A stretch of DNA of 46,087 nucleotides from Duganella aquatilis (GTDB taxonomy: Bacteria > Pseudomonadota > Gammaproteobacteria > Burkholderiales > Burkholderiaceae_D). The notes under the pieces were generated by a model that worked only from the letters and a program-made list of their open reading frames with translations, was not told the origin of the DNA and made no database searches. Within the stretch, counting starts at the first letter, position 1. The number at the start of each line of letters is the position of its first letter. Position numbers and translations under genes: made by a program. The stretch spans positions 1 to 46,087 of the forward strand of contig NZ_WKJL01000037.1 in the NCBI RefSeq assembly GCF_009674565.1. The letters are read 5' to 3'. Below are positions 6,931 through 16,068 of this stretch, one piece after another.

Positions 6931-8349
6931 CTAATTATTTTTGGCTTTTTTGAACAACAGGCAAAAAGTGGTGCTGGCGCCCGGCTGGCTGTCCACTGAA
7001 ATTTTACCGCCATGCAAATCCACGATGGCGCGGACGATGGACAGGCCCAGCCCGGCCGAATGGGCCTGGTCGGAGCGCGCCTGGTCGGCCCGGTAGTAAC
7101 GATCGAAGATGTGCGGCAGGTGTTCGGGCGCGATGCCGGGGCCGGTGTTGCAGACGGCCAGCTCCACGCCCTCCGCCACCTCGCGCGCCGACAGCCGCAC
7201 CGAGCCGCCCGGCGGCGTATAGCGAATGGCGTTCGACACCAGGTTGTTGATGGCGCGCTGCAATAGCACCGGGTCGATGTCGGCGCGCAGCGGCGCGGCG
7301 TCCACGGTCAGGCGCACGCCCACGTCGTCGGCCAGGATTTCGAAATAATCGTGGATGCGCTGCAACTCGACCTGCAGGTCCAGCGACTCGCGCTGCAGCG
7401 CCAGCTGGGCGTTGTCGACGCGCGCCAGGAACAGCGTGTTCTCGATCATGCGCGCCAGCCGTTCGTACTCTTCCGAATTGGATGCCAGCAGCGCCTGGTA
7501 TTCCTCCACCGTGCGCGGCCGCGACAGCGCCACCTGGGTTTCCACCATCAGCGTGTTGACCGGCGTGCGCATGTCGTGCGCCAGGTCGGCGGCAAAGCCG
7601 GACAGGCGCTGCACGCCGTCCTCCAGCCGGTCCAGCATGGCGTTGAAGGCGGCGCCCATCTGCCGCAGCTCCACCGGCGCGTCCTGCACCGACAGCCGCG
7701 TGTTGAGGCGGCTGGTGTTGATTTCATCGGCCTTGGCGATCACCGAGCGGAACTGGCGCATGCTGTAGCGCACCACCGCGTAGCCCAGCGCCGTCGCCAG
7801 CAAGGCGCCGCCGCACAGCGCCACCAGCAGGTCGACCACGTAGTCGCGCAGCAGTTTCAGGCGATCCGAGCGCTCGCGCGCCAGCGTGATCTGCACCGGC
7901 TCGGCGCCGGAGCGGCCGTCGTCCACCAGCGCGGCGGCGCGCACCATGCGGCCGATGCCGCTGGCGGGTTGCCAGTCGTGGATGTCGTCCAGCGTCAGCT
8001 CGCGCTTGGCCGGCACGCTGTCCACCTGCGGCAGCGGGCGCGAGGTGGTCGAGGTTTGCAGCAGCGGCTTGCCGTCTGCCGCGTTCACCCGCAGCATGAA
8101 ATCGTTATGGCCGAACAGGGTGTCAGTCAGCAGCCTGGCGTTCTGTTCGATGGCGACGTCCGACGGCAGCGCGGCGATCACGCGGCGCAACTGGTCCACC
8201 TTGGCGATCAGCTCGACGTCGTCGCGGCTGGCCATCTGCCGCTGCAAGGTGTGGTACAGGTAGGCGCCCACCGCCAGGAAGGTGGTCACGGCCACCGCCG
8301 ACAGCAGCAGCGCCACGCGCAGGGTCAGCGACAGCGGCCGGCGCTTCAC
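6931..8349 (-). CDS. Sensor histidine kinase (heavy-metal/CusS-like)
   Basis: A 472-residue membrane kinase. The layout is TM1 (about 9-32), a periplasmic sensor loop (33-165), TM2 (about 170-193), HAMP, a HisKA box FAADLAHDMRTPVNTL with phosphorylated H258, then HATPase motifs NNLVSNAIRYTPPGG (N box), NTGPGIAPEHLPHIFDRYYR (G1/F) and GLGLSIVRAIVDLHGG (G2). The architecture resembles CusS/CopS/IrlS-type kinases of the heavy-metal group. The GTG start overlaps the response-regulator stop as GTGA, so the pair is translationally coupled. The signal sensed is unknown; a nearby RND pump makes a metal or toxic-compound signal plausible. Confidence 0.9.
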   Translation of the reverse strand: MKRRPLSLTLRVALLLSAVAVTTFLAVGAYLYHTLQRQMASRDDVELIAKVDQLRRVIAALPSDVAIEQNARLLTDTLFGHNDFMLRVNAADGKPLLQTSTTSRPLPQVDSVPAKRELTLDDIHDWQPASGIGRMVRAAALVDDGRSGAEPVQITLARERSDRLKLLRDYVVDLLVALCGGALLATALGYAVVRYSMRQFRSVIAKADEINTSRLNTRLSVQDAPVELRQMGAAFNAMLDRLEDGVQRLSGFAADLAHDMRTPVNTLMVETQVALSRPRTVEEYQALLASNSEEYERLARMIENTLFLARVDNAQLALQRESLDLQVELQRIHDYFEILADDVGVRLTVDAAPLRADIDPVLLQRAINNLVSNAIRYTPPGGSVRLSAREVAEGVELAVCNTGPGIAPEHLPHIFDRYYRADQARSDQAHSAGLGLSIVRAIVDLHGGKISVDSQPGASTTFCLLFKKAKNN

Positions 8350-9017
8350 GTGCGCTCTTCCAGCAGATAGCCCATGCCGCGCACGGTTTGCACCAGCTTG
8401 AGCGGATACGGATCGTCGACCTTGACGCGCAGGCGGCGGATCGCCACGTCGACCACATTGGTGTCGGAATCGAAGTTCATGTCCCATACCATGGAAGCGA
8501 TCTGGGTGCGCGACAGCACTTCGCCCTGGCGCTTGGCCAGCAGGTGCAGCAGCGCGAATTCCTTGGCGGTCAGCTCGATGCGCTGGCCGGCGCGCGTGAC
8601 GCGACGGCGCAGCACGTCGATTTCCAGGTCGGCTACGCGGATCACCTCGGCTTCGCGCACCGGGCCACGGCGCAGCAGCGTTTTGACGCGGGCCAGCAGT
8701 TCGGCGAAAGCGAACGGCTTGACCAGGTAATCGTCGGCGCCCAGTTCCAGGCCCTTGACGCGGTCGATCACGTCGTCGCGGGCGGTGAGGAACAGCACCG
8801 GCGTTTCCTTGCGCTCGCGCAGCTTGCTGAGGACGGTCCAGCCATCCATTTGCGGCAGCATCACGTCCAGCACGATCAGTTCGTAGTCGTGCTCCAGCGC
8901 CAGCGACAGGCCGTCGACGCCGTTGCGCGCGAGGTCGGCCACGTAGCCGGACTCATGCAGGCCCTTGACCAGGTAGTCGCCGGCTTTCGGTTCGTCTTCA
9001 ATGATTAGTATTTTCAT
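8346..9017 (-). CDS. OmpR-family response regulator (CusR/CopR-like)
   Basis: A 223-residue regulator with an N-terminal receiver (MKILIIEDEPKAGDYL; acidic pocket E7/D8, phospho-acceptor D51 in IVLDVMLPQMDGW, and the conserved lysine in DDYLVKPFAF). The C-terminal winged helix ends in the typical VDVAIRRLRVKVDDPYP...VRGMGYLLE. It resembles heavy-metal response regulators. The open frame extends 23 codons upstream, but ATG 9017 is the family start. It is followed with a 4-bp overlap by its kinase. Possible targets are its own promoter and the divergent hydrolase/RND region, where a direct repeat of TGT(C/A)AT half-sites occurs. Confidence 0.93.
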   Translation of the reverse strand: MKILIIEDEPKAGDYLVKGLHESGYVADLARNGVDGLSLALEHDYELIVLDVMLPQMDGWTVLSKLRERKETPVLFLTARDDVIDRVKGLELGADDYLVKPFAFAELLARVKTLLRRGPVREAEVIRVADLEIDVLRRRVTRAGQRIELTAKEFALLHLLAKRQGEVLSRTQIASMVWDMNFDSDTNVVDVAIRRLRVKVDDPYPLKLVQTVRGMGYLLEERT

Positions 9018-9063
9018 GGTGCATTCATTATCGGCTGTTTTGTGCTGCCAGTCATAACCCGCA

Positions 9064-9093
9064 CTGCCAGGTGGGGGCCGGCCCACCTGGCAG
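9064..9093. repeat. GC-rich hairpin upstream of the response regulator
   Basis: Perfect 12-bp arms CTGCCAGGTGGG (9064-9075) and CCCACCTGGCAG (9082-9093) around a 6-base GGCCGG loop. It lies 42 bp beyond the stop of the minus-strand hydrolase and 46 bp before the response-regulator start. No T-run follows on either strand, so it is not a classic intrinsic terminator. It may stabilise the hydrolase mRNA 3' end or act as an attenuator or operator ahead of the regulator. Confidence 0.6.
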
Positions 9094-9135
9094 GCGGGCG
9101 AAGCCCTATCCGGCCCCTGGATCAGCCTTGCGGGT

Positions 9136-9870
9136 TTACTTTGCGGCCTCGAGGATCAGGTTGGCGATCTCGTCGGCGTGGGAGATCATCGACAGGTGGC
9201 TGGACGCCAGCTCTATGGTCTTGGCCCCCATGCGCTTGGCCAGGAAACGCTCCAGATCCGGCGACGTCGTCCGGTCATTGGTCGACACCGCATAATAGGT
9301 CGGCTTGACCTTCCACGCCGCCTGCGTGGTGCGGGCGCTGAACAGCGTCTGCGAGATGCGCCCCTGCCCCGCATACAGCACCCGCGCCTTGGCCGGGTCC
9401 AGATCGCCGCCGAAATCGCGCACAAACGCCTCTTCGCTCAGCTGGGCAAAACCGTCCGCCGACTTCACCAGCCCGGCGCTGGCAGGCGGTGCCGGGAACT
9501 TGGCGGCCAGGGCGCCGTAGTCCTCGCCCGCGTCCGGCGCGCGCGCCGCCACGTACACCAGCGCCTTGACCTTCGGATCGACGCCGGTCTCGCTGATCAC
9601 CGTGCCGGCCCACGAATGGCCCACCAGAATCGTCGGCCCATCCTGCAACGCCAGCACCCGGCGCGTCGCTTCGGCGTCATCCGCGAGCGACGTCAGCGGA
9701 TTTTGCACAGATGTGACATGCTTACCTGCTTTTTGCAAACGCGCGATGACGTCGTTCCAGCACGATCCGTCCGCGTATGCGCCATGCACAAGCACGATAT
9801 TATTAACCGCAGCCGACGCCGCGCCGGAAAACAGGGCGGCAAACGCGCCGGCAAGTAACAGCTTTTTCAT
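9136..9870 (-). CDS. Secreted alpha/beta hydrolase
   Basis: A 244-residue alpha/beta-fold hydrolase with a Sec signal peptide (MKKLLLAGAF..., cleavage near AASA-AV at 20). The oxyanion strand VLVHGAYADGS, nucleophile elbow GHSWAG (S86), and a probable Asp in STNDRTTSP and His in ASSHLSM complete a catalytic triad. Upstream, AAGGA provides a good ribosome site for ATG 9870. It is clearly paralogous to the hydrolase at 41401-42153: same lid layout, same AAWKxKP, DRT and LERFxAKR segments. Substrate unknown; the EstC/salicylate-esterase-like subfamily is the nearest type. It lies between the two-component system and the RND operon and may respond to the same signal. Confidence 0.85.
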   Translation of the reverse strand: MKKLLLAGAFAALFSGAASAAVNNIVLVHGAYADGSCWNDVIARLQKAGKHVTSVQNPLTSLADDAEATRRVLALQDGPTILVGHSWAGTVISETGVDPKVKALVYVAARAPDAGEDYGALAAKFPAPPASAGLVKSADGFAQLSEEAFVRDFGGDLDPAKARVLYAGQGRISQTLFSARTTQAAWKVKPTYYAVSTNDRTTSPDLERFLAKRMGAKTIELASSHLSMISHADEIANLILEAAK

Positions 9871-10192
9871 GACGATTTCCTTGGTGAATGAGAGTGATCC
9901 CAGTATAGAAATGTCGCGCTGACGGCAACATGACGCCAAGATTACAAACAGATGACATTCCACCAGATACAGGCTGATACATGCCAGAAACAATTCTTAA
10001 GGCAACTATAACGATTAAAACGATAAAATTATTCACTAATGTAGCAAAAGTCAGTAATTCCGCTGCACTACATTATCCGCATCACCTCGGCATTGATTAG
10101 CCTGGCTCATAAGGTCATGCGATTCCGCCGCATTATTCAAAATGCTGCACCGCGCTATATTGTCCGGTCAGTCTGTCCCTGGGGGTAATTTT
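9871..10192. other. Divergent intergenic region, hydrolase / RND operon
   Basis: This 322-bp gap has no credible gene. It is notably AT-rich between about 9985 and 10060, in contrast to its surroundings, and must hold the promoters for the minus-strand hydrolase and the plus-strand efflux operon. TATATT at about 10156-10161 could be a -10 element for the efflux operon, without a good matching -35. A GGGGG run at 10181-10185 is the ribosome site for the RND GTG start. The only repeat of note is the half-site pair at 9941-9957. Confidence 0.5.
9941..9957 (-). promoter_or_regulatory. Possible OmpR-type direct-repeat site
   Basis: On the minus strand two hexamers TGTCAT and TGTAAT are spaced 11 bp start to start (TGTCATCTGTTTGTAAT). 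This is the head-to-tail geometry used by OmpR/PhoB-family regulators. It sits between the hydrolase and the efflux operon, about 70 bp upstream of the hydrolase start. Binding by the adjacent response regulator is inference; a two-hexamer match can arise by chance. Confidence 0.3.
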
Positions 10193-13100
10193 GTGTTAAT
10201 TGATATCGTCCGCGTGGCGCTCCGGCGTCCCTATACATTTGTGGTCATGGCCTTGCTGCTGCTGATCGCCGGTCCGCTGGCGGCTTTGCGCACGCCGACC
10301 GACATTTTCCCCGACATTAAGATCCCGGTGATCGCGGTGGCGTGGCAGTACACCGGCCAGCCGCCGGACCAGATGGCGGGGCGCGTGTCCACCCTGTTCC
10401 AGCGCGCGCTGACCACCACCGTCAACGACATCGAGCACATCGAAGCGAACACCTTCACCGGCGTGTCCATCGTGAAGATCTTCTTCCAGCCCGGCGTCAA
10501 CGTGGCGGTGGCGAATGCCCAGGTGACGGCGATCTCGCAGGCGCTGCTCAAGCAGATGCCGGCCGGTATCACGCCTCCACTGATCATCAACTACAACGCC
10601 GCCACCGTGCCTATCCTCCAGGTGGCGCTGTCCGGCAAGGGTCTGTCGGAACAGCAGCTGTCCGACCTCGGCACCAATACGGTGCGGACGCCGCTGGTTA
10701 GCGTACCGGGCGCGGCAATCCCGCTGCCGTATGGCGGTAAGCAGCGCCAGGTGCAGATCGACGTCGATCCGGCCCTGCTGCAGGCCCGCGGCCTGTCGGC
10801 GCAGGACATCGCCAACGCGCTGGCGGCACAGAACGTGCTGACCCCGGTCGGCACGCAGAAAATCGACTCGCTGGAATACACCATCCAGCTGAACAGCGCG
10901 CCGTCGGCCATCGCCGACCTGGCGCGCCTGCCGGTGAAAGTGGTCAACGGCGCCACCATCTACCTGGGCGACATCGCCAACGTCCACGACGGCAACGCGC
11001 CGCAGACCAACGTGGTGCACGTCGACGGCAGCCGCTCGGTGCTGATGTCGGTGCTGAAGAACGGTTCGGCCTCGACCCTGGCCATCGTCGATGGCATCCG
11101 CTCGAAAATCGACACGCTGAAGGCCGGCTGGCCGGACGCGCTGAAAGTCACGCCGATCAATGACCAGTCCGTATTCGTGCGCGCTGCGATCAAGGGCGTG
11201 GCCTCGGAAGGCGTGATCGCCGCCGCGCTGACCAGCCTGATGATCCTGCTGTTCCTCGGCAGCTGGCGCTCGACCATCATCATCGCGGTTTCCATCCCGC
11301 TGTCGATTCTCGGCTCGATCGTCGCCCTGGCGGCCATCGGCGAATCGCTGAACCTGATGACCCTCGGCGGCCTGGCGCTGGCCGTGGGTATCCTGGTCGA
11401 TGACGCCACCGTGACCATCGAAAACATCAACTGGCACCTGGAACAGGGCAAGTCGGTGGAAAACGCGATTCTGGACGGCGCCGCGCAGATCGTCACGCCG
11501 GCCTTCGTTTCGCTGCTGTGTATCTGTATCGTGTTCGTGCCGATGTTCTTCCTGGACGGCGTGTCGCGCTTCCTGTTCGTGCCGATGGCCGAAGCGGTGA
11601 TCTTCGCGATGATCTGCTCATTCATCCTGTCGCGTACCCTGGTGCCGACCATGGCCAACTACCTGCTGAAACCGCACGACACCGGCGAGGGCCATGCCCA
11701 CGCCCACGGCGGCCACGGTGCGCCGCCACCATCGAGCAATCCGCTGGTGCGTTTCCAGCGCGGCTTCGAAGCGCGCTTCGAGAAGGTCCGCGCCGGCTAC
11801 ATGGGCATCCTGGAATCGGCCATCGGCAACCGTCCGAAGTTCGTGATCGGCTTCCTGGTGGTGGTGCTGGCCTCGTTCGTGCTGGTGCCTTTCCTGGGCA
11901 GTAACTTCTTCCCGTCGGTCGACTCCGGCCAGGTGCTGATCCACGTGCGCGTGCCGGTCGGCACCCGTATCGAGGAAACCGCCGCCCGCTTCGCCCGCAT
12001 CGACCAGGCCATCCGCCGCGTGATTCCGGCCAAGGAAATCGTCACCATGACCGACAACATCGGCATGCCGGCCAGCGCGATCAACATGGTGTACAACAAC
12101 ACCGGCATGATGGGCACGCAGGACGGCGACTTCCAGATCGCCCTCGGCGAAGAACACGAGCCGACCGCCGAGTACGTGCGCAAGCTGCGCAAGGTGCTGC
12201 CGGAAGAATTCCCGGACACCACCTTCTCGTTCCCGCCAGCCGACATCGTCGGCCAGATCCTGAACTTCGGTTCGCCGGCCCCGATCGACGTGCAAATCCG
12301 CGGCGGCAAGATCGACGAGAACTACGCCTACGCCGACAAGCTGCTGAAACGCATCCGCGCCATCCCTGGCGTGGCCGACGCCCGCATCCAGCAGTCCAAC
12401 AAGGCGCCGGTGTTCAACGTCGACGTCGACCGCAGCCAGGCGCAGCAGCTGGGCCTGACCACGCGCGACGTCACCAACAGCATGGTGGTCAACCTGGCCG
12501 GTTCCTCGCAGGTGGCGCCGACCTTCTGGCTGAATCCGGCCAACGGCGTCAGCTACCCGATCGTCATGCAGACGCCGCAACCGCAGCTCGATTCGCTGTC
12601 GTCGCTGGCCAACCTGCCGGTCGGTAACGGCGCCAACACCAGCGGCGCCACGCTGGGCGGCGTCGCCCGCTTCCAGCGCGGCACCGCCTCGGCGCTGGTC
12701 AGCCAGTACGACATCGCGCCGATGGTGCAGATCTACGCCACCACCCAGGACCGCGACCTCGGCGCCGTCGCCAAGGACATCAACAAGATCCTGGAAGAAA
12801 CCAAGGCCGAGCTGCCGAAGGGTTCGTCGGCGCAGATGCTGGGCCAGGTGAAAACCATGGACCGCGCCTTCTCCGGCCTGCTGTTCGGCCTGCTGGGCGC
12901 CGTGGTGCTGATCTACTTCCTGATCGTGGTCAACTTCCAGTCGTGGCTGGACCCGGCCGTGATCGTCTCGGCGCTGCCGGCCGCGCTGGCCGGCATCGTC
13001 TGGATGCTGTTCGCCACCAACACCACGCTGTCGGTGCCGGCGCTGACCGGCGCCATCATGTGCATGGGCGTGGCCACCGCCAACTCGGTGCTGGTGATCT

Positions 13101-13438
13101 CGTTCGCCCGGGAACGTCTGGACGAACTGGGCGACGCCACCGCCGCCGCGCTGGAAGCCGGCTCGGTCCGCTTCCGTCCGGTGCTGATGACGGCGCTGTC
13201 GATGATTATCGGTATGTTGCCGATGGCCCTGGGCCTGGGCGACGGCGGCGAGCAGAATGCGCCGCTGGGCCGCGCCGTGATCGGCGGCCTGATCTTCGCC
13301 ACCACGGCCACGCTGCTGTTTGTACCGGTGGTGTTCAGCATCGTCCACAAAAAACATGCGCCGGGGACCAAGTCCTCGCCGTCGCCGCAACCTCATAACG
13401 ACCAACCTATTTCCGGAGCACCTGTCCATGCAAACTAA
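10193..13438 (+). CDS. RND efflux transporter, inner-membrane permease (HAE1/AcrB type)
   Basis: A 1081-residue proton-driven RND pump with the usual twofold layout: TM1 near the N-terminus (VALRRPYTFVVMALLLL), a large periplasmic loop, TM2-6, a cytoplasmic loop, then the second half ending after TM12. The proton-relay segment GILVDDATVTIENI has paired aspartates in TM4. The cytoplasmic loop between the halves contains a His-rich stretch GHAHAHGGHG at about residues 501-510. GTG 10193 is preferred because GGGGG lies eight bases upstream and homologues start at this point; ATG 10142 would add 17 residues. First gene of a permease-adaptor-outer-membrane operon, overlapping the adaptor by 11 bp. 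Substrate unknown: drug, solvent or metal. Confidence 0.93.
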   Translation: MLIDIVRVALRRPYTFVVMALLLLIAGPLAALRTPTDIFPDIKIPVIAVAWQYTGQPPDQMAGRVSTLFQRALTTTVNDIEHIEANTFTGVSIVKIFFQPGVNVAVANAQVTAISQALLKQMPAGITPPLIINYNAATVPILQVALSGKGLSEQQLSDLGTNTVRTPLVSVPGAAIPLPYGGKQRQVQIDVDPALLQARGLSAQDIANALAAQNVLTPVGTQKIDSLEYTIQLNSAPSAIADLARLPVKVVNGATIYLGDIANVHDGNAPQTNVVHVDGSRSVLMSVLKNGSASTLAIVDGIRSKIDTLKAGWPDALKVTPINDQSVFVRAAIKGVASEGVIAAALTSLMILLFLGSWRSTIIIAVSIPLSILGSIVALAAIGESLNLMTLGGLALAVGILVDDATVTIENINWHLEQGKSVENAILDGAAQIVTPAFVSLLCICIVFVPMFFLDGVSRFLFVPMAEAVIFAMICSFILSRTLVPTMANYLLKPHDTGEGHAHAHGGHGAPPPSSNPLVRFQRGFEARFEKVRAGYMGILESAIGNRPKFVIGFLVVVLASFVLVPFLGSNFFPSVDSGQVLIHVRVPVGTRIEETAARFARIDQAIRRVIPAKEIVTMTDNIGMPASAINMVYNNTGMMGTQDGDFQIALGEEHEPTAEYVRKLRKVLPEEFPDTTFSFPPADIVGQILNFGSPAPIDVQIRGGKIDENYAYADKLLKRIRAIPGVADARIQQSNKAPVFNVDVDRSQAQQLGLTTRDVTNSMVVNLAGSSQVAPTFWLNPANGVSYPIVMQTPQPQLDSLSSLANLPVGNGANTSGATLGGVARFQRGTASALVSQYDIAPMVQIYATTQDRDLGAVAKDINKILEETKAELPKGSSAQMLGQVKTMDRAFSGLLFGLLGAVVLIYFLIVVNFQSWLDPAVIVSALPAALAGIVWMLFATNTTLSVPALTGAIMCMGVATANSVLVISFARERLDELGDATAAALEAGSVRFRPVLMTALSMIIGMLPMALGLGDGGEQNAPLGRAVIGGLIFATTATLLFVPVVFSIVHKKHAPGTKSSPSPQPHNDQPISGAPVHAN

Positions 13439-14582
13439 AACTTCTCGTATGGGGCACAAGCCGCTGACCCTGGGTCTGATCGTCCTTGCCGCCGCGCTGG
13501 TCGCGGCCGGGGTGCTCAGCCGCCGTTCGGTGGCCGAACAAGTCAAGGAAGCCAGCACGCCGGTCGTTCCGGCGGTCAGCATCCTGCCGGCCGGCCAGAT
13601 GGCCGGCGCGCCGATCGACCTGTCGGCCCGCATCGAACCCTGGGCGCGCGCGCCGATCTACGCCCGCGTCAGCGGCTACCTGAAAAGCTGGAACGTCGAC
13701 ATCGGCGCGCCGGTGAAATCCGGCCAGACGCTGGCCGACATCGAAACGCCCGACCTCGACCAGCAGCTGCTGCAAGCCAAGGCCGAACTGGCCACCGCGC
13801 GCAGCAACCTGACGCTGGCGGCCAGCACCGCCAAGCGCTGGCAGGGCCTGCTGACGGCGGACGCCGTCTCGCACCAGGAAGCCGACGAGAAAGCCGGCGA
13901 CCTGGCGGCCAAGCAGTCGGCGGTCAACGCCATGCAGGCCAATGTCGACCGGGTGCAGGCGCTGCAGCGCTACACCCGCCTGGTGGCGCCGTTCGACGGC
14001 GTGGTCACCGCGCGCAACACCGACGTCGGCGCGCTGATCAACGTCGGCGGCACGCCGGGCAGCGAGCTGTTCGTGGTGTCCGACATCAGCCGCCTGCGCG
14101 TCTACGTCAACGTGCCGCAGCGCCAGGTGGCCGCCATCAAGGTCGGCGACAAGGCCGAGCTGACCGTGCCTGAACGTCCGGGCAAGACCTTCACCGCCAC
14201 CGTGCAGTCGCTGTCGCAGGCCATCAACGCCAGCTCCGGCGCCATGCTGATCCAGCTGACCGTGCAGAACGACAGCCGCGAGCTGCTGCCGGGCGGCTAC
14301 GCCTCGATCCACTTCGACGCGCCGCAGGCCACCGCCTCGCTGAGCATTCCGCCAAGCGCGCTGATCTTCAACAAGGCCGGCACGCAAGTGGCGACCCTGG
14401 GCAAGGACAACCGCGTGGTGGTGAAACAGGTCACCGTCGGCCGCGACCTCGGCAACGTGGTCGAAGTCGCCTCCGGCCTCGACAAAGGCGACCAGGTCAT
14501 CGCCAATCCGCCGGACGGCGTCGCCACCGGCGACATGGTCCGCGTGGCTGCCGCAACCGCTAACGCCAAGGCCAAGCCGTGA
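13428..14582 (+). CDS. RND periplasmic adaptor (membrane fusion protein)
   Basis: A 384-residue adaptor with an N-terminal membrane anchor or signal (LTLGLIVLAAALVAAGVLS). The lipoyl/barrel-sandwich half-motifs are RVSGYLKSWNVDIGAPVKSGQ and FDGVVTARNTDVGALINVG, flanking an alpha-hairpin (about 110-180), followed by beta-barrel and membrane-proximal domains. It links the permease to the outer-membrane channel. ATG 13428 follows GGAG and overlaps the permease stop; the adaptor stop in turn overlaps the outer-membrane gene as GTGA. The three genes are therefore translationally coupled, which supports one stoichiometric complex. Confidence 0.93.
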   Translation: MQTKTSRMGHKPLTLGLIVLAAALVAAGVLSRRSVAEQVKEASTPVVPAVSILPAGQMAGAPIDLSARIEPWARAPIYARVSGYLKSWNVDIGAPVKSGQTLADIETPDLDQQLLQAKAELATARSNLTLAASTAKRWQGLLTADAVSHQEADEKAGDLAAKQSAVNAMQANVDRVQALQRYTRLVAPFDGVVTARNTDVGALINVGGTPGSELFVVSDISRLRVYVNVPQRQVAAIKVGDKAELTVPERPGKTFTATVQSLSQAINASSGAMLIQLTVQNDSRELLPGGYASIHFDAPQATASLSIPPSALIFNKAGTQVATLGKDNRVVVKQVTVGRDLGNVVEVASGLDKGDQVIANPPDGVATGDMVRVAAATANAKAKP

Positions 14583-15985
14583 AGATCCTCTACGCCACTA
14601 CCCTCGCCCTGGCCCTCGCCGCGTGCGCCGAGGCCCCGGTCCAGGCGCCGCCAGCGGTGCCGATGGCCGACAGCTTCCGCGACGTGCCGCCCGGCTGGAG
14701 CGCCGCCAGCGACAAGGCGCCGATGCTGCCCGCCGACTGGTGGAAGATGTACGCCGATCCGCAACTCGACCAGCTGCAACAGCAGCTGATCGACAACAGC
14801 CCGGACCTTGCCAGCGCGCTGGCGCGCTACCGCCAGGCGCAGGCCGCCACCGGCGTGCTGCGCTCGGCGCAGTCGCCGACGCTGGGCGCTTCGCTCAACA
14901 GCCAGCGCATCCGCCAGTCGGATCTCAAGCCGCTGCGCGGCGCCACCTCGCCGGCTGAATACAACAGCGGCACGCTGGAGTTCGACCTCGGCTACGAAGT
15001 CGACCTGTGGGGCCGCATCAGCAAGCAGGTCAGCGCCGGCGTGGCGCAGGAACGCGCCGCCAACGCCGACCTGGCCGCGGCGCGCCTGTCGCTGCAAACC
15101 CAGCTGGCCGACACGCTGCTGGCCCTGCGCGGCGCCGACGCCGACCTCAAGCTGCTGCGCGAGACCGAAGTCGCCTACAAGCGCCAGGCCGACCTGATCA
15201 CCCAGCGCCACAACGGCGGCACCGCCTCCGGCCTGGACCTGGCGCGCGCCGAAACCCAGCTGGAATCGACCCGGTCGCAACTGCGCCAGCGCCAGGCGCA
15301 GCGCAATACGCAGGAACACGCGATCGCCGCGCTGGTCGGCGCCAATGCCGCCAGCTTCACCGTCGCGCCGATGGACAGCAATGCCTTCGTCACGCCGGCG
15401 GTGCCGCTGGGCCTGCCGTCGCAGCTGCTGCAGCGCCGCCCGGACATCGCCGCCGCCGCGCTGCGCGTGGCGGCCGCCAGCGACCAGGTGGGCGTGGCCC
15501 GCACCGCGCTGTTCCCGTCGCTGACCTTGAACGCCGCCGCCGGCTACCAGTCCAGCGACTTCGACAAGTTTGCCCGCGCTTCCAACCTGTTCTGGGCGGT
15601 CGGTCCGACCCTGGCCGTCAGCCTGCTCGACGGCGGCCGCCGCAAGGCGCAGATCGCCGGCGCCGAAGCGCAGCTGGATGAAGCCGGCCAGCGCTACCGT
15701 TCGGTGGTGCTGACCGCCTTCCAGCAGGTGTCCGACCAGCTGTCGCTGCTGACCAACTACGACGAAGCGGCCAAGTCCGACCACCTGGCGGCCACCGCCG
15801 CCAAGCGTGCGCTGGACCTGGCGCAGAAGCGTTACGACGAAGGCGCGGCCAGCTATCTGGAAGTGGTGACGGCGCAAACGGCCTACCTGCAATCGGCCCG
15901 CAGCGAGCTGGACCTGACGACCCGCTACCGCCAGGCCGGCGTGCAGCTGGTCAAGGCCATCGGCGGCGGCTGGACCGAAGGCTAA
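14579..15985 (+). CDS. RND outer-membrane factor, NodT/OprM-type lipoprotein
   Basis: A 468-residue TolC-family channel. It starts at GTG (GTGA overlap) with a lipoprotein signal whose lipobox is LAAC (C16), so it is expected to be lipidated. Two repeated coiled-coil halves are visible, with the family marker LPSQLLQRRPDIAAAALRVAAA in the second half and the Asp/Gly-rich VGPTLAVSLLDGGRRKAQI strand. It completes the tripartite efflux system with the two genes upstream. A second, partial member of the same family is at 45468-46087. Confidence 0.92.
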   Translation: MKILYATTLALALAACAEAPVQAPPAVPMADSFRDVPPGWSAASDKAPMLPADWWKMYADPQLDQLQQQLIDNSPDLASALARYRQAQAATGVLRSAQSPTLGASLNSQRIRQSDLKPLRGATSPAEYNSGTLEFDLGYEVDLWGRISKQVSAGVAQERAANADLAAARLSLQTQLADTLLALRGADADLKLLRETEVAYKRQADLITQRHNGGTASGLDLARAETQLESTRSQLRQRQAQRNTQEHAIAALVGANAASFTVAPMDSNAFVTPAVPLGLPSQLLQRRPDIAAAALRVAAASDQVGVARTALFPSLTLNAAAGYQSSDFDKFARASNLFWAVGPTLAVSLLDGGRRKAQIAGAEAQLDEAGQRYRSVVLTAFQQVSDQLSLLTNYDEAAKSDHLAATAAKRALDLAQKRYDEGAASYLEVVTAQTAYLQSARSELDLTTRYRQAGVQLVKAIGGGWTEG

Positions 15986-16068
15986 GGAGACTCTGGCAAC
16001 CGGGACAGGCAAGATCGGCGTCGTGGCGCTACAATGACTGAGTCCAAGACTAACCAAGGAGCGACACG

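Noticed and set aside
9064..9093. Hairpin as an intrinsic terminator for the hydrolase
   Set aside because: No T-run follows the stem on either strand, so only a structural repeat is recorded.
11618..13633. Minus-strand frame of 671 codons within the RND permease region
   Set aside because: Repetitive His/Gln/Arg composition and no ribosome site; antisense shadow of the pump gene.
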